64,000 nt of DNA. Origin: Rotaria sordida (taxonomy: Eukaryota > Rotifera > Eurotatoria > Philodinida > Philodinidae). The stretch is taken from assembly GCA_905250125.1 (NCBI GenBank), contig CAJNOL010000625.1, forward strand, positions 53,680 through 117,679, given 5' to 3'. Shown here one piece after another: positions 33,626 to 46,836 of the stretch (positions are counted from its first letter, which is position 1; every line of letters starts with the position of its first letter). The notes under the pieces were generated by a model. It had not been told where the DNA came from, ran no database searches, and worked only from the letters and a program-made list of their open reading frames with translations. Made by a program: the position numbers and the translations under genes.

Positions 33626-36600
33626 ATGCTGGCCGTTCGTCTTTTTGGGCGAATGCCAGTAGGGACTACTAATATCAAACTTACATCTTGTCTTCGATTA
33701 CTGGCTGGTATAACAAGTGGCGGTAGTGTATTAGCAGTAGCATGGAAACATTGTCATGTACATGCTTCTGCACCACCAAAAAAATATTCTACTAAAATAC
33801 CATCAATTATGCATCAAGTAGCAAGAAAAAAAGTATCATCAGATAAATTTGATTGGAAAATCTTCTGGCATTATTTACGACCACAAATATGGATCATAGC
33901 TTGTGCAACAGCTGTAAAAAACGTTGCTTTTTTTTTCTTTTGATACATAGAATGAAATTCTTTGGTTTCTTTTTTAGGCAGCTCTCGTCGTTGCCTATTT
34001 AAATGTAGCTATACCATTAGAACTTGGAAATCTTATTAATGTAGTATCGAGTTTACTTACTTCTTCAACTTCATCTATAGATTTTAAACAAATGTTATCT
34101 AAACCAACATTTCAACTTATGAAATTATACATATATCAATCAATAGCTACATTTGAATATATAACACTTTTATCAATAGCTGGTGAACGTATGGCTGCTT
34201 CTATTCGTCGAGATCTTTTTCAAAATATTCTTAAATTAGATATGGAATTTTTTGATAGAACAAAAACAGGTGAAATTATGGATAGGTATGTTGATAATTT
34301 TTTATTTTTAATATTAAATTCTATTTTATAAATTAAAGATTAACATCAGATGTTCAAGAATATAAATCAAGTTTTAAATTACTCATTTCACAAGGCATGC
34401 GTGCATCAACACAAGTATAAAACATAAAAATAAAGTTGAATAATAATAATAAATATATTTATGTTCAATTTTTTATTATTTAATCTAGATTATTGGTTCA
34501 GCTATATCTCTCTATTATATTTCTCCAACATTAGCTGCATTAGCTGGTTTTGTTATTCCAAGTATTATTGCAGGTGGTACATTATTTGGATCATTATTAC
34601 GTCAACTTTCAAGACAAGCACAAGCACAATTATCAGTATCAACTGGTATTGCCTATGAAGCTATATCAAATATTCGAACAACTCGAGCATTTGGTGCTGA
34701 AACAAAAGAATATGAGTAAAAATATTTAAAAAAAATTGTTTTTTTTGTTGACATATATATATACTTCTTAGACTGTTTCAAAAGGAAATAGATAAAGCTC
34801 GTGATCTTAATATACGATTAGGTTTTGGTATAGGTATATTTCAAGGTCTTAATAATTTAGTTATGAATGGTATTGTATTAAGTACAATTGCTCTTGGTGG
34901 TCAATATGTTTCTCAACAACGTTTATCAGCTGGTGATTTAATGGCATTTTTAGTTGCAACACAAACAATTCAACGATCATTAACACAAATTTCACTTTTA
35001 ATTGGACAAGCAATACGAGGAATGTCAGCTGGTGCAAGAATACATGAATATCAAAAATTAACAAGTTGTATTCCACTTCAAGAAGGTACTCGAATACCTT
35101 ATCATTCTATGCTTGGTCAAGTTCAATTTTCAAATGTTTCATTTGCTTATCCAACACGAAAGCAACAGGTTAAATTTATTGATTGATTGAAATAACAAGA
35201 CATTCTTTTTTTATTTTTTTTTCTTAGATGATATTAGAAAATTTTAATTTTACAATACCATGTAGTAAAACTGTTGCTTTGGTTGGTCCATCTGGATCAG
35301 GTTAATAAGATAATAAAAAGAAATATTTATAATATACATGATTATTTAGTTTAGGTAAATCCACATTATGTTCATTACTTGTACGTTTTTATGATCCATT
35401 AAATGGTCAAATAACTATTGATGGACAAGATATTCGTAAATTCAATGCAACTTGGCTTCGATCGAATGTTATTGGAATGATTAATCAAGTAAGAAATTAA
35501 AATAAAAATTAACTTACGAACGGAATCATTCGAACTGATACTTTCTGTTTGAGCTCATTTCACTGAAAGCTACTGAATTGTCAGTTACCGATCATATTGA
35601 TTTTAGTTATGGCCATGAAAAATTTCCTTAGATCTTTATATGCTGATTTTTCAGGCGAACAAATGAATTAAAATGACTGTTTTCTAAACAATTCGTGATG
35701 TTCTATAATATCGATAGAACAAAAAACAATTGTTGTGAAAGCGATTGATTAGTTGAAAACATTCCCCCATAAAAAGGTTCGTCGACATCGTTCTTTCAAA
35801 CCAAGTTATAGCCGATTTACTAAATTTTCGATCCATTTTTAAGTATCTATTGAAAAATCAAATATCAGACTTTCAATTTGAGATTTTGTCCATAGAGATA
35901 AATATATTAACCGTTAGAATATCCTAAAAGTTTTAGTCGAAAACTGTGTTCTTTTGTGGAGATATTGAAACTCTAAAATATAGTCACAAAAATTGAGTTT
36001 ACTTGAAAATGTAGTATCTTAACAAAGAGGTATTCTTTTCGGTTGAAACTTTCAGGATATTCTATGGATCATTAGACCTATCAATGACCTGAATTTTAGG
36101 TCGAAAATCCAGTAAACTGGTTATAACTCGACTTCAGAGGCTCATGAGGACGAACACTTTTTAGAATTTTGCTGGTCTCACCTAGACGTCCTTGTAGGTC
36201 TAATATAAGTTCAAACGACACTCGCTACTTTTGTTTTTCTTTTGAAACATTTAGGAACCAACATTATTTTCAACAACAATTATGGAAAATATTCGTTTCG
36301 GCAAACCAAATGCAACAGATGCTGAAGTTATTGAAGCAGCTAAATCAGCAATGGCACATGATTTTATTCAATTATTTCCTGATGGATATCAAACGGTTGT
36401 TGGTGAACGAGGTGTAACTGTCTCTGGTTTGTTTTTCTTTTCTTGAGTTTTTATTCATTTTATTTTTTCGATCTATTGTTTTAGGTGGTCAACGACAAAG
36501 AATTGCTATGTGAGAAAAAAAGTGATTTTTTAGTTCTTTGAATTTTAGATATTTTCTGTTTTTTTTTCTCGTTTAAAGTGCTCGAGCTTTGCTTAAAAAT

Positions 36601-37831
36601 CCATCAATATTAATTCTTGATGAAGGTAAACAATTAAAATAGAGTTTTGAAATTTTATATCATATTTTTATTTCATTTTAGCTACAAGGTAATCAAAAGA
36701 AAGATCTATTATTAATAATTGTTATATTTTAGTGCGCTTGATGCTGAATCTGAAAAACAAGTTCAATCAGCAATTAATAACGTTGCAAAAGGTAATTCAT
36801 TATTGAGTTTGAATCTTAATCAAATATGATTTTAGTTCACTTATTCTTTAACGAAAAGAAAGAACTTTACTTAAACATCATATTTATATCTTCACAAAAA
36901 GTTTTAATTTGTTATTTTGCTGTTCCGTAGACTACTAATGTTTTTTTTTTCTAGCACTAAAAGCAGTTCTATATATCGGCTTTATTACTAACAAAATTCG
37001 TGACTCATAGTCGAGATCTTAGTAATTATCACGCCCTGAAATAGTGAGTTCATGTCATAGCGCTAGTTCGACTTCATTCAGTGTTGCAACTCTAACACTT
37101 TCAGAAGCATCTCATGAGAACTTTCTACTAAAATTTTCAAATGAAACGGTCAAAGACATCGTGGAAAAAGGTCGAGCATACTAAAAACCAACATTTGCCT
37201 TTCAATAGACATTTTTAATGAGAAGACAATAGCTTAGTTATTCTAAAGTGATTTCAAACAGAATCTTGACTAAAGATACCTACGACATTGGACTTTCAAA
37301 TGAAGAGTTGGACGAAAATATTTGTTTCAATATGACTGAGATATCACAAGAAGAAGATGATGTCTAAGTCATAACTTCAATATATATGAACTAATGGAAG
37401 GTGAGTTTGCTTGCAATTGGAGTTTATTGTCGCACACATATATCCAAAATATTATCTCAACATCATAAAGAATAGTAGCAATTTATGTAGGAGCAACTAC
37501 TTTTGTCCACGACTATATATCTTCTGATGATGCTCAAGTTATTTTTCATATTAAAAAAATTTCTTCTGTTTTTTTCTTCAAACAGGTCGTACAACAATAA
37601 TAATTGCTCATCGATTGAGTACAATACGTAATGCAGATATTATTGGTGTTATGTTGCATGGAAAACTTGTCGAGGTTAGAATTTCATATTTAATTTTTCA
37701 AAAGAAAAAAAAAAGTTTATTTGATTTTATTTTTTTTTAAGATGGGTACTCATGCTGAATTAATTACTAAGAAAAATGGTGTTTATGCTGAATTAATGCG
37801 TATTCAACAGTCTGGTATTGATATACTTTAA
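33626..37831 (+). CDS. ABCB8: Mitochondrial half ABC transporter, ABCB8-like
   Basis: Fourteen exons keep phase: 33626-33913, 33978-34285, 34339-34414, 34489-34715, 34772-35168, 35228-35300, 35355-35488, 36255-36426, 36485-36509, 36579-36625, 36682-36688, 36733-36791, 37586-37674, 37742-37831; product 663 residues. An Arg-rich, acidic-poor N-terminus (first about 60 residues) fits a mitochondrial presequence. The membrane domain carries ABCB8-type motifs ([48 protein letters not shown]). The nucleotide-binding domain has Walker A GPSGSGKST, Q-loop INQEPTLFS, signature VSGGQRQR, Walker B ILILDE, D-loop SALD and H-loop IIAHRLS, so it should be active. ABCB8 is an inner-membrane transporter linked to mitochondrial iron and K-ATP function. 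Exon 11 has only 7 nt. Introns 7 and 12 are 0.77-0.79 kb, the others about 55-110 bp. TTTCAG abuts the ATG, so a 5' UTR intron or a spliced leader joins there. Confidence 0.93.
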
Positions 37832-38024
37832 AATTTTTGTTTTTTATAACATAGCTGTGTTTTTTTAATAAAATAAAGATAAAAAAATTATTGTGTACCT
37901 AGTTTTTATGTTTTATGCTTAGTTCTTATCTGTGAAAAAAAAAATATAGGGCAATTAAGTCCAATTTACATAGTTTCATTCTTTGTTGTTTTTTTTTATC
38001 AAAGATTGTTATTGAATTTGTCCG

Positions 38025-40416
38025 ATGATGTCTAAGACTAGCGACTCTGTGCTTATTGTACCATTAAGTCCGACAAAGCCAGCATATGTATTATATCCAC
38101 AACGATTTTATGTTCTATTTATTTTTTCATTTCTTGCTTTTAATCAATGTCTTATTTGGTTAACATTTTCACCAATTGCAAGAAGTGCTGAAGCTTATTA
38201 TAATATTAGTGAAGCTACTGTTGATCTTCTTCTTAATTGGGGATCAATTATTTTTATTCCATGTTTACCATTAACTTATATATTATTAAATAAACATCAT
38301 GGACTTCGACGTTGTGTTGTATTACTTTCAATAACTGATTTTATTGCCGCAGGTATTCGTCTTATTCCAATTATTATTACATCACCATCAAGTCCACATT
38401 TTACTACAATTTCTCTAATATTTTTACATATTGGTCAAATATTAAATGCAGCTTGTGGTCCATTAGTTATGGTACCGGTTTCACAACTTTCTTGTCTTTG
38501 GTTTGCTCCTCATGAACGAACACGTGCAACAACAGTTGCTATATTTGCTAATAATTTTGGTGCAAGTATTGGTTTTTTAATTAGTCCATTTATTGTTTCA
38601 TCACCAAATTATGTTCCTCATCTTCTTTATGTTCATTTGGGTCTTGCATTTATAGCTTGTATTCTTGCTCTACTCTTCTTTCCTGCTGAACCACCAAGTG
38701 CTCCATCGGCAGCCGCTGAATTACTTATTCATCAAGCAACTAATGAACATAATAATAATTCATGGAAAAAATTTCTCAAAGATATTTGGCAATGTTTAAC
38801 AACACCGTCATTTATGCTTATAGCAATAGCTGGTGGTCTTCTTGCTGGTACATTTGGTGTATGGACAAGTTTATATGATGTTATTCTTAAACCTGAAAAT
38901 TATTCTGAACAACAAGCAGGTAAGAAAATTCTAATAATAAATTAACATCAAATTTTTCGAATGTAAGCTTTGAGATAAGATTTTTCGGTTCTGCCCCCTC
39001 AGAGCAACGGGAGTCACAGGTCAATGAATATGTTTTCCTTAGCAATAGAAGGAAAGAAAGGCCAACGATCATTGGATATGTTCCTATAGCAATCTAAGAT
39101 ATCAGGCGTCAGAACTCTTCCCCACAGCTTCTTGCCAACGGGAGAAAAAAGCATTGAATGGCATTAGAGACAAGACTTTCGAGGCAGCATATCCAACTGT
39201 TAATCATCAATCAAATTGATATCAACAGTTGGATCTGTTCTCTAGTTAGACTGTTCAAGAACATTTCAAAGTCTTCCTCAAAATTTTAATGGCTCGAATA
39301 CGTTTATCAATATTGTAAATAGTGCAGTTTTTGAGTTTTATGCACATAAAAATTTATATTCAAAATGTTAAGAATAATGCATTGATCTGCCACAGTGATA
39401 GATATAGACGAAATGGTCCGGGGATCGGAAGCAGTGTATTTTTAGATCGAGGTCAGGACGAAAAAAAGACTGGTCCCGCTCATGTCTACATAGTCGTCAT
39501 ATGGTCAACATAAAAAGTAGGAACTGATCACGTTATAACTTTGAAAAATAATCAATATTAAAATGAAAAAAGGACGAGCGAATAGCAATAAAGCAAACAA
39601 AAAATAGAGCACCAGTGAAAAAGAAAAAAATATCTGTGTTCGAAATGTAGAAATACATAAGAAAAATCGTTTTTCTGATGATTGATTATCTTGAAAAACA
39701 ACTGTAGTCTGCTAGACATTTTTACTTTACGAAGTTTATATTAGTATAATGAGTTTAAAGAATACAGGTCAGTTCCACATTGTAATTCCACAGGAGCTAT
39801 GGTGACAAGCTTTGTTTGATTTTTATTAATTTTAGGATGGTTTAGTTTTGGTTCATCACTATCTGGAATTATTGGTGGATTATTTTTAAGTTTTCTAGCT
39901 GATACACGTCGTTTTCAACATTCATTAAAAGCTCTAATTATGATTGCATATATTGGCTGTTTATTAGCTATTCTCTGGTTCGAATTATCTGTTCAATCAT
40001 TGTTTTTTGATAAACCAGTTATTCCATCAAATGCAGCGACGATTGGTTTATCAACGACATTAGCTGGATTATTTTCAGGTGCTGCATCTCCATTAACATA
40101 TGAAGCTGTTGCTGAAATAATGTTTCCTTTACCTGAATCATTATCAGCATCAATTCTTGTTCAATGGGTTAATGTAACTGGACTTGTTCTTCTATTTATT
40201 GCTCCTAATCGATATAAATTAATGAATTTACTTGTATTATGTGTAATAATTGTTTGTGTTTTCATGATATTATTAGCACGATTTACTTATGAAAGACGTG
40301 ACGAAGATGAAAGAAAACGACTGGAAAAAGAACAACATCAAATCTTAGATCAAGATAGTTTAAATCCATATTATGATAGTATTGCTAATGAATCACAATA
40401 TGGAACATTTTCATAA
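38025..40416 (+). CDS. SLC49A4: MFS transporter, SLC49A4 (DIRC2)-like
   Basis: Two exons, 38025-38919 and 39836-40416, joined in phase 1 (AAGCAG|GTAAGA ... TTTTAG|GATGG), give 491 residues with about 12 hydrophobic segments. Motifs fit the SLC49 family: YPQRFYVLFIFSFLAFNQCL near the N-terminus, LLLNWGSIIFIPCLPLTYIL, GQILNAACGPLVMVPVSQLS, WFAPHERTRATTVAIFANNF, and in the second half WFSFGSSLSGIIGGLFLSFL. SLC49A4/DIRC2 is a lysosomal transporter (pyridoxine or electrogenic transport reported); other SLC49 members carry haem or choline. The C-terminal tail has Tyr-based sorting candidates (NPYYDSI). A second ATG lies directly after the first. The 916-bp intron contains a strong hairpin (TCCAACTGTTAATCATCAAT mirrored at 39213-39233). 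It starts 193 bp after ABCB8. Confidence 0.85.
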
Positions 40417-40570
40417 ATATTTAAGTTAGTTTTTTTAATATAAATAAATTATATATCAAAAAATGTTTAATTCTTTTTTTTTTCTTGAATATTAACATAC
40501 ATGAAGTGTCCAATTTATATTCGAATATAAATGTAAATCTAAGAGTTAAATATCAATTTGAAAATAATTA

Positions 40571-41707
40571 CAGGGTGACCGAAAAGTAAAATAACAAAGG
40601 ATTTTTCGATTTCTTCTTTGTACATAATCAGTTAATTCTCATATTAATACCACATATGCCAAGTCATACAGTCAAAAATATAGTATATGATTAGTGCCTA
40701 GAGGTAGTAATTTTCTTAAAAGGGTACAAATATAGAGTACTCAAAAGTAAGGAAACACGTATGAGTTCTGACAACACTTTTATTATACAGAACCGAAAGT
40801 ACAAAAGAAAACAAAAAATAAATTCGTGGATAAAAGAATTATATGTTATGATAGCAAAACTATAACTGTCAGATAATATTTTGCAACCAGTTTGGGTCCA
40901 AGTTTGAGGTCATACCTGGCGTTCAACCAAGCAATTAATGAGTTCTCAACGTTTCAAAATATGTTTACTTTTTCAAAATGCTCTACATATAAAAGCATAG
41001 GAATGAAAATCAGTTCAATCACGATCGAGCAATTTATTGAACTTGAGAAGAGATCATAGAAATGAAAAGTGATTTTGTTTTACTAGGAGAATTCATTTTC
41101 AATGAAAATTCATCTACAGATGATGAGAAACTATATGATGAAGTAATTGAATATATGGAGGAAAAAATGAACTATGAAAAAGGTGAACATGTACTATCGT
41201 GATGGAACAAATATGCATCCATGCATCCACAAGTATGATGTTTGGCACAAACATTGCGTTTTATTCCAGCATTATCAACAACAAGAAAACGTATACTTTG
41301 TGAAATTGATCGAATTTTAGAAGCAGAAAAACAACAGGTGAATCCTGAATTACTTGTTTTTTTGTGGAATTTAGGATGATCTAATTTTTGGTTGTTGTTT
41401 ATAGAAGAAATTAAACAGTATACTTTTTTTTACGTAAAGTAAAAGTTTGAAATCTGTATTATCACTGTAAAAGTATCTATCGGATGTCGATTAGCTTCGG
41501 GTGGGTACTGAGTACAGCTATTCGGAGCCGGGTGCGAAAAATCGCACTCGTGCAGGACACTACTGTCAAACGTATTTTCTTGCTTTTCATATGCTGCATC
41601 TTTGACTAATATCGCCTAGTATATGTAGTATTAATATAAGACCTTACTGAATATGTACGGAGAAGAAATTGAAAAAATCTGTGCTATCTTACTTTGGGAC
41701 CACCTTG
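40571..41707. mobile_element. Tc1/mariner-like non-autonomous element
   Basis: The ends CAGGGTGACCGAAAAGTAAA and (complement of) CAAGGTGGTCCCAAAGTAAG are flanked by TA on both sides (40569-40570 and 41708-41709). The two ends align for about 100 bp with diverged identity (GATTTTT, ATTTCTTCT, GTACATA, CAGT, ATATTAATAC, ACATAT). There is no mariner transposase. Instead a broken hAT transposase tail lies inside at 41062-41379. Confidence 0.7.
41062..41379 (+). pseudogene. hAT transposase C-terminal (dimerisation) fragment
   Basis: The frame reads an acidic stretch, then EHVLS, a TGA (41200), WNKYASMHPQV, a second TGA, CLAQTLRFIPALSTTRKRIL, ILEAEKQQVNPELLVFLWNL and a stop at 41377. The pattern W..Y....P.L..LA...L.IPA.S...R ... 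R..L.P....LFL..N is the hAT dimerisation region. Two in-frame stops and the missing N-terminal two thirds make it dead. It sits inside a mariner-type TIR pair, so it was either captured or inserted. Confidence 0.65.
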
Positions 41708-43151
41708 TATACAGTATTGATATAAGCCAATTTGTTAAACAAGTTTTTCTATTACTAACACCAGCTATTTCATATTTTATATGATGATTCCATAGGAATT
41801 ACGCTAACAGCTTGTTTTTTTAATTAAAATTCTATAAGACAAGTAACATGAGTAAAAAATTCTTTTCAGGCGACATTAAATCAACGCAACGAATAAATGA
41901 AATCAGTTACTATCAATATGCACAACAGTGCAAAAGTACGAAAAATTATCTAGATGATTCAAACGGAACAAAAATCATTGGTATTCGCTGCTATGCCACT
42001 AGTTATTCTCCGACAGACAATTTACTGCTGGTATATCGACGATAGTGCCAACAAACGTACAGTAAGGGTAAAATACTTTCAGACGATGAAAGTATCCTTC
42101 GAAATCTCTCATTAAATTCAATCCATTAAAAGTATCATAATTTATATTATACTCAGGATGATCATGTTTCTATGTTAATGTCATTACAAAAAGCTCTCGT
42201 TTAATTCATTGTTTTTTACATTAATGTAAAAGAACAATTAAATTTTATATCAATACTTGACAATAAATAAAAATTGTTCATTGTAAATAAATAATTCTTT
42301 AGTTCGAATTATTTCTAGCTCTTGCTATATGGTCCAAGTCTCTTGTAAAAAAAAGCCATTTTCTCTCGGTTCAAATCACACATATATAGTTTGTAATGAT
42401 CACTGTTATCCAATTCATTGTTTTTAACTTCGATAAAAGATATTCATTGCATTACTAAAGTATAAATCGTATTGATTATTTTATTTTATTCGAAATTCAT
42501 CAGTGAAGTTTATATGTTTTATTAGCAACAGTGCGGCTTTTTGCACTAATTAAAAAAATCAACATAAAAACAAAATATTTAAGAGAATGCAATATTTTAA
42601 TATTTAATAGATTTTCTGAGAGAAAAGTTAGAGATGCATTTACAAATGGAAGAAAAAGTAATAAAGATGCTTGCATCTTATTGCTTTACTTTTATTAATT
42701 ACTAAACTTCATTGTTCATTATGTCAGCGTTTTTTTTTCAAGAAAAAAAAGCACAGTTAGTAAAATATCTGTAGGATTAACATACAATGAAACTTTTTTC
42801 TTTGGACTAGAGGTGAAAAGATGACACATATTAATCCACTTTCTTGCTCCTCCATTCTAGAATATAATATATAATATTACCTGGCATCATTTGAGTAAAG
42901 AAAGAAGTCTCTAACATCTTGACTATTACATTCAACGTTACTTCATAAAATATTGATATTCGTAAGTTTTTACAAAGACATTAACTCAATTGTTTATTAA
43001 ATCATTTTTCATTGTACTTTTTGAACAAACAATATATTTACTTGTCGTATTGTTATCGTTTTTAGTAGATTTTTATTAATGGAAAATTAGAAATTCCTTT
43101 AAAGTAACGAAGAAAATATCTGTAAAATGGTAATCAAATGCATATATTAAT
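41708..43151. other. Non-coding spacer, upstream region of GPCR
   Basis: AT-rich; a 65-residue open frame at 41848-42045 has no recognised similarity. No repeat seen. Confidence 0.35.
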
Positions 43152-44138
43152 ATGCTAACACGACAGTTTTCCATAGTCATGCACGATATATCAAACGAAT
43201 CTAACAATACTATTTCAATAGACGAATTTCAATATTCAATAAATAACTCTAATATAACTTCAAACTATAGAAAACAATTTCGAAGTGAAACTACCGATAT
43301 AATTCAAATACCTTTTTTTATACTGATTATTATTTTTGCTTTTGTCTATATAATACTTATTTTAAGTCGAAAAACTCTTCGATCAAATAAATTTACTTGG
43401 TTAACAATTAATGTATCTATTTCAAATATAGTATTTTCTTTTGAACATTTGTTATCAATTATTATGTTTTTAAGTAATCCACCAGACATTAAATTATCAT
43501 GTCGTTTAAAAGATTTTTTTATGTATATGAGTGCATATCATGTTATGTATGCACATTGTATTGCTTCATTTTGTCGTGTATTATCAATTCAATATCATTA
43601 TAAACCATTATTTCGATCAAGCCGTTGGATATGGGGAAATATCATTGTAAGTTGGATTATTGGATTACCTGCTTCATTACCTTACTTATTCTTCGATGAC
43701 GGTGCATGCTTAATTCATAATAGTGAAAAGTTTCTTGACATATATGCCTGCTTCTCTATAATATTTGCACCAGTTACTATTGTCATTATATGTAATCTCG
43801 CAACGCTTCGATATGTACGGTTATCAAGTAAACGTATACATAATTTAAATAGCAACAATACAAATCAACTTGGCAAACGAGAAATGCATTTATGTAAAAC
43901 AATGTTATTAACATTTTGTATATATGTTATTGGTGCGGCACCAATTTTTCTCGAACGAGTATTTGTTAATGATGAAAATTATTTTCCTTCAGTTGTATCA
44001 ACTATTTTTCGTATTCTACCAGCAATTGCTCTTTTCGCTGATGTAATATTACTTATTTATTCAGATCAATCAGTTCGTAATATAATTATAAAAACATTAC
44101 AATGCAATGAAAAATTTTTATGTATTTTTAAATGTTAA
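43152..44138 (+). CDS. Rhodopsin-type GPCR, orphan
   Basis: A single-exon 328-residue frame with seven hydrophobic segments: about residues 50-70 (IPFFILIIIFAFVYIILIL), 82-108, 120-145, 160-182, 193-220, 250-270 and 280-303. The N-terminus has several Asn-glycosylation sites (NES, NNT, NNS, NIT). Helix 3 ends in CRVLSI in place of DRY, and helix 7 has DVILLIY in place of NPxxY. This is the single-exon, divergent class of rhodopsin-like receptors expanded in bdelloids. Met 10 (MHDISNES) is an alternative start. Ligand unknown. Confidence 0.8.
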   Translation: MLTRQFSIVMHDISNESNNTISIDEFQYSINNSNITSNYRKQFRSETTDIIQIPFFILIIIFAFVYIILILSRKTLRSNKFTWLTINVSISNIVFSFEHLLSIIMFLSNPPDIKLSCRLKDFFMYMSAYHVMYAHCIASFCRVLSIQYHYKPLFRSSRWIWGNIIVSWIIGLPASLPYLFFDDGACLIHNSEKFLDIYACFSIIFAPVTIVIICNLATLRYVRLSSKRIHNLNSNNTNQLGKREMHLCKTMLLTFCIYVIGAAPIFLERVFVNDENYFPSVVSTIFRILPAIALFADVILLIYSDQSVRNIIIKTLQCNEKFLCIFKC

Positions 44139-46836
44139 TTCATAAATATTGTCGTGTTTGTAAAGAATTAAATAAATACAAATTAATCTTCTGAATAGAT
44201 ATCATTGATTTATTTTTCTTTTGTGACGGTAATATGAATGTTGCTTCTGAGACAGTAGCTACACAAAACTTGCTTGATTACTAAGACTTCTAATAAAATA
44301 TCGTGGGACAAAAAATATCGCAGATAGAGATATGCGGTACTATATTTTTTTTTTGTTGGTCGCAGCTCCGATAACGACTCACCTGAATAACATTCAAAGT
44401 AAAAATATCGAAATATCAAAAAAAATTTTGTTGTTTAAAATTGCGAATGTTAGACACTGAGACAAAATAATTAAAACATATGAAGTGAGATGACACTAAC
44501 AGTCAATAGGTTGTGTGTGATGTGCGTGTGTCTGCTCTGACTTCATGCCTACATCCTAGAGAGGTATCCATGGTTCAGAAACTCGCAATTTAAGGAATTA
44601 AATGGTGAGATGAATAACTACCATACCTATACTATAAAAATACCATGAACTTCGAATAATTCAAGAAAGATCAAGAATTTCAATAGAGAGAATAGTGGTA
44701 AATAGCTTCCATAACTAGAGCTTGTAATTATCATGGAATTTCAGGAGGTGTACATTTGAGTATCAATGATTTTCTATTCACTTCTGCCTCTTTCATTCTC
44801 AGAAGTTTTTTTTTTATTTCAATGATATTTACAAGGTGTAGATATATAAGTTATTGAAATCTATTCAATTCATTGAATTTCTTTATTTTCCTTGAATTGC
44901 AAATTTCTGGATCGTGGGTACTGCTGACACCCCACTCTCTTTACCCAAAACACTTTTTTCTCTAAAATATGATTGCTATATTTCTAACATTAAAATAAAA
45001 AGTCTTTTTTAATAACACACTACAATAATATCTTTTTTTTACACACTCTCATACTTTGTCTTTCGACCAAATTCAGGTTTACGCCAGCAACATTTTCTTT
45101 AGTAGTCCTTGTTATGATCTCAGTAAATCTAACCTAGTTCCTGGCCCAGCCTAGAGAAACCTGTTCCAGAAATTATTTGTCTTACATCTAAAAATATTCT
45201 TCAATGCTCATTTTTGATTTCATTCAGTCAATGACTAACACTTTTTTCGGTCATCTCTCTTGATATATATTCTGATTAATATGATTTATACAATAATTCG
45301 CTTAAAATCGTAGAGTATTCAACTAAAATCTTGAGTTCTGATTGGAATAATTTTTTTCTCGTAGTTCCAAGTCTCGGCAACTTCTCCTTCCCGTACCCCC
45401 CAATTCCGCATATCTCTAGTCACGAAACAACTATCTGGAAAGCAGCGATCATGAATTAATTTTTTTTTCTGTGAATTCAGATAATAAATTCGAAAAAAAA
45501 ATTAATTGTTAAAGTTTCTTATACCGATTTGTGACTTTACGGAGGTCAACAGAAGTTTTTAAACCTTGTCATAACATCAAAATTTTGTGCTCTTTTCGAA
45601 TCTAGATTCGAAAGGTTTGTGAGATTTATAAGTTAGACACTATGAGTGAACCTTTGAAAAAGATCTGAAAATAAAGTTTGAGTGGTAACAGTTGCAACAA
45701 TAGATCCAAAGATCGAGAATGGTGACCGTATCCTGTTAAAAATTGGTTTTATGATGTTGTTCAGCGATCTTTCTTGGTACTTTCTTATTTTCGTCGTTAT
45801 GAAACATAATTTAGTATAACTCTACTTCTTTTTGCTTGATTGTTAAGTTTTTACATAACATAATGGTTGAGAAAACATTCTACAAAGTGAACTATAAGTT
45901 GAAAATCTTATAGTAATGCTTTACACATAACTAAGCTTGTTTTATAAGTCTGAAAATCAAAAAACAAATTGTGAACATCTCGTCAAATCTTTTTCAAAGC
46001 TCCTATTGCTGATAGATATCTTGAAGAAAATTTATTATTAAGAATTAATATTCTAGAGAAATATTTGGAAGATAGTTTTTTTCTTCTAGTTTGGACATCT
46101 TTCTTGTGTTATGAAACTCGTTCAAATTTTCTTTACAATCCTTTTAAAGATTCATTCATAATTTTTAACCTATAAGTCTGACAAAAATTTTGAAATTACA
46201 TTCGGAAAAAAACACAAAATTTTGACATTTTTTGAAATTTCTGTTAGGCTCTATAACCAATCGAAAAAACGAAAGAATTTTTGTCTTAAAACGTTCGACG
46301 TACTTGTTACTATATATATATTATAATATCAATTTTCAGCATTGATGAACAAAGAAATTTCCTTGTGGTTATAAATAAACATTAATTCAAATAAATATTT
46401 ATCTGTATCAATTAAAATTTATAATATTATTCATATTATGATTTAATTATTTATTTTTAATCAATAATTAATTGTATCAATTATCAATATCAGTTACTTC
46501 AAAAACATCAAACTAGTGAAAAGATGATAGAAACTTTTATTAAAAATAGCAATTCTAGATGATATTAAAAGATTTGTCTGAAATAAAATCAATGAACATT
46601 GTTATATTTCTTAAGGTTTATTCTAATCAAAGATTTTGAGAAAATTTCTAATTAATTTCAAATTAATTTCATTATTTCATTAGATTTCAATGACATATTT
46701 ATTTATTTCAAAGTTGATTTATTTATTTATTTATTGATTATAGTGATGTTGAAAAAAGAAGAAAGAACAATATCGATTATATAATGATGGTTATTCTAAT
46801 GTCGATATCTTAATATATATTTATTTCAAATATAGT
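44139..46836. other. 2.7-kb non-coding stretch
   Basis: Apart from a telomere-like cassette at 44508-44560 I see no gene or repeat. The end (46380-46830) is extremely AT-rich. Confidence 0.4.
44508..44560. repeat. Telomere-like cassette 6 (degenerate)
   Basis: GTTGTGTGTGATGTGCGTGT, short spacer, then CATGCCTACATCCTAGAG. The C-strand words CATGCCTACATCC also end cassette 2. Confidence 0.45.

Noticed and set aside
41848..42045. 65-residue open frame downstream of the mariner-like element
   Set aside because: No recognisable motif, no splice context, and a length expected in such AT-rich DNA.
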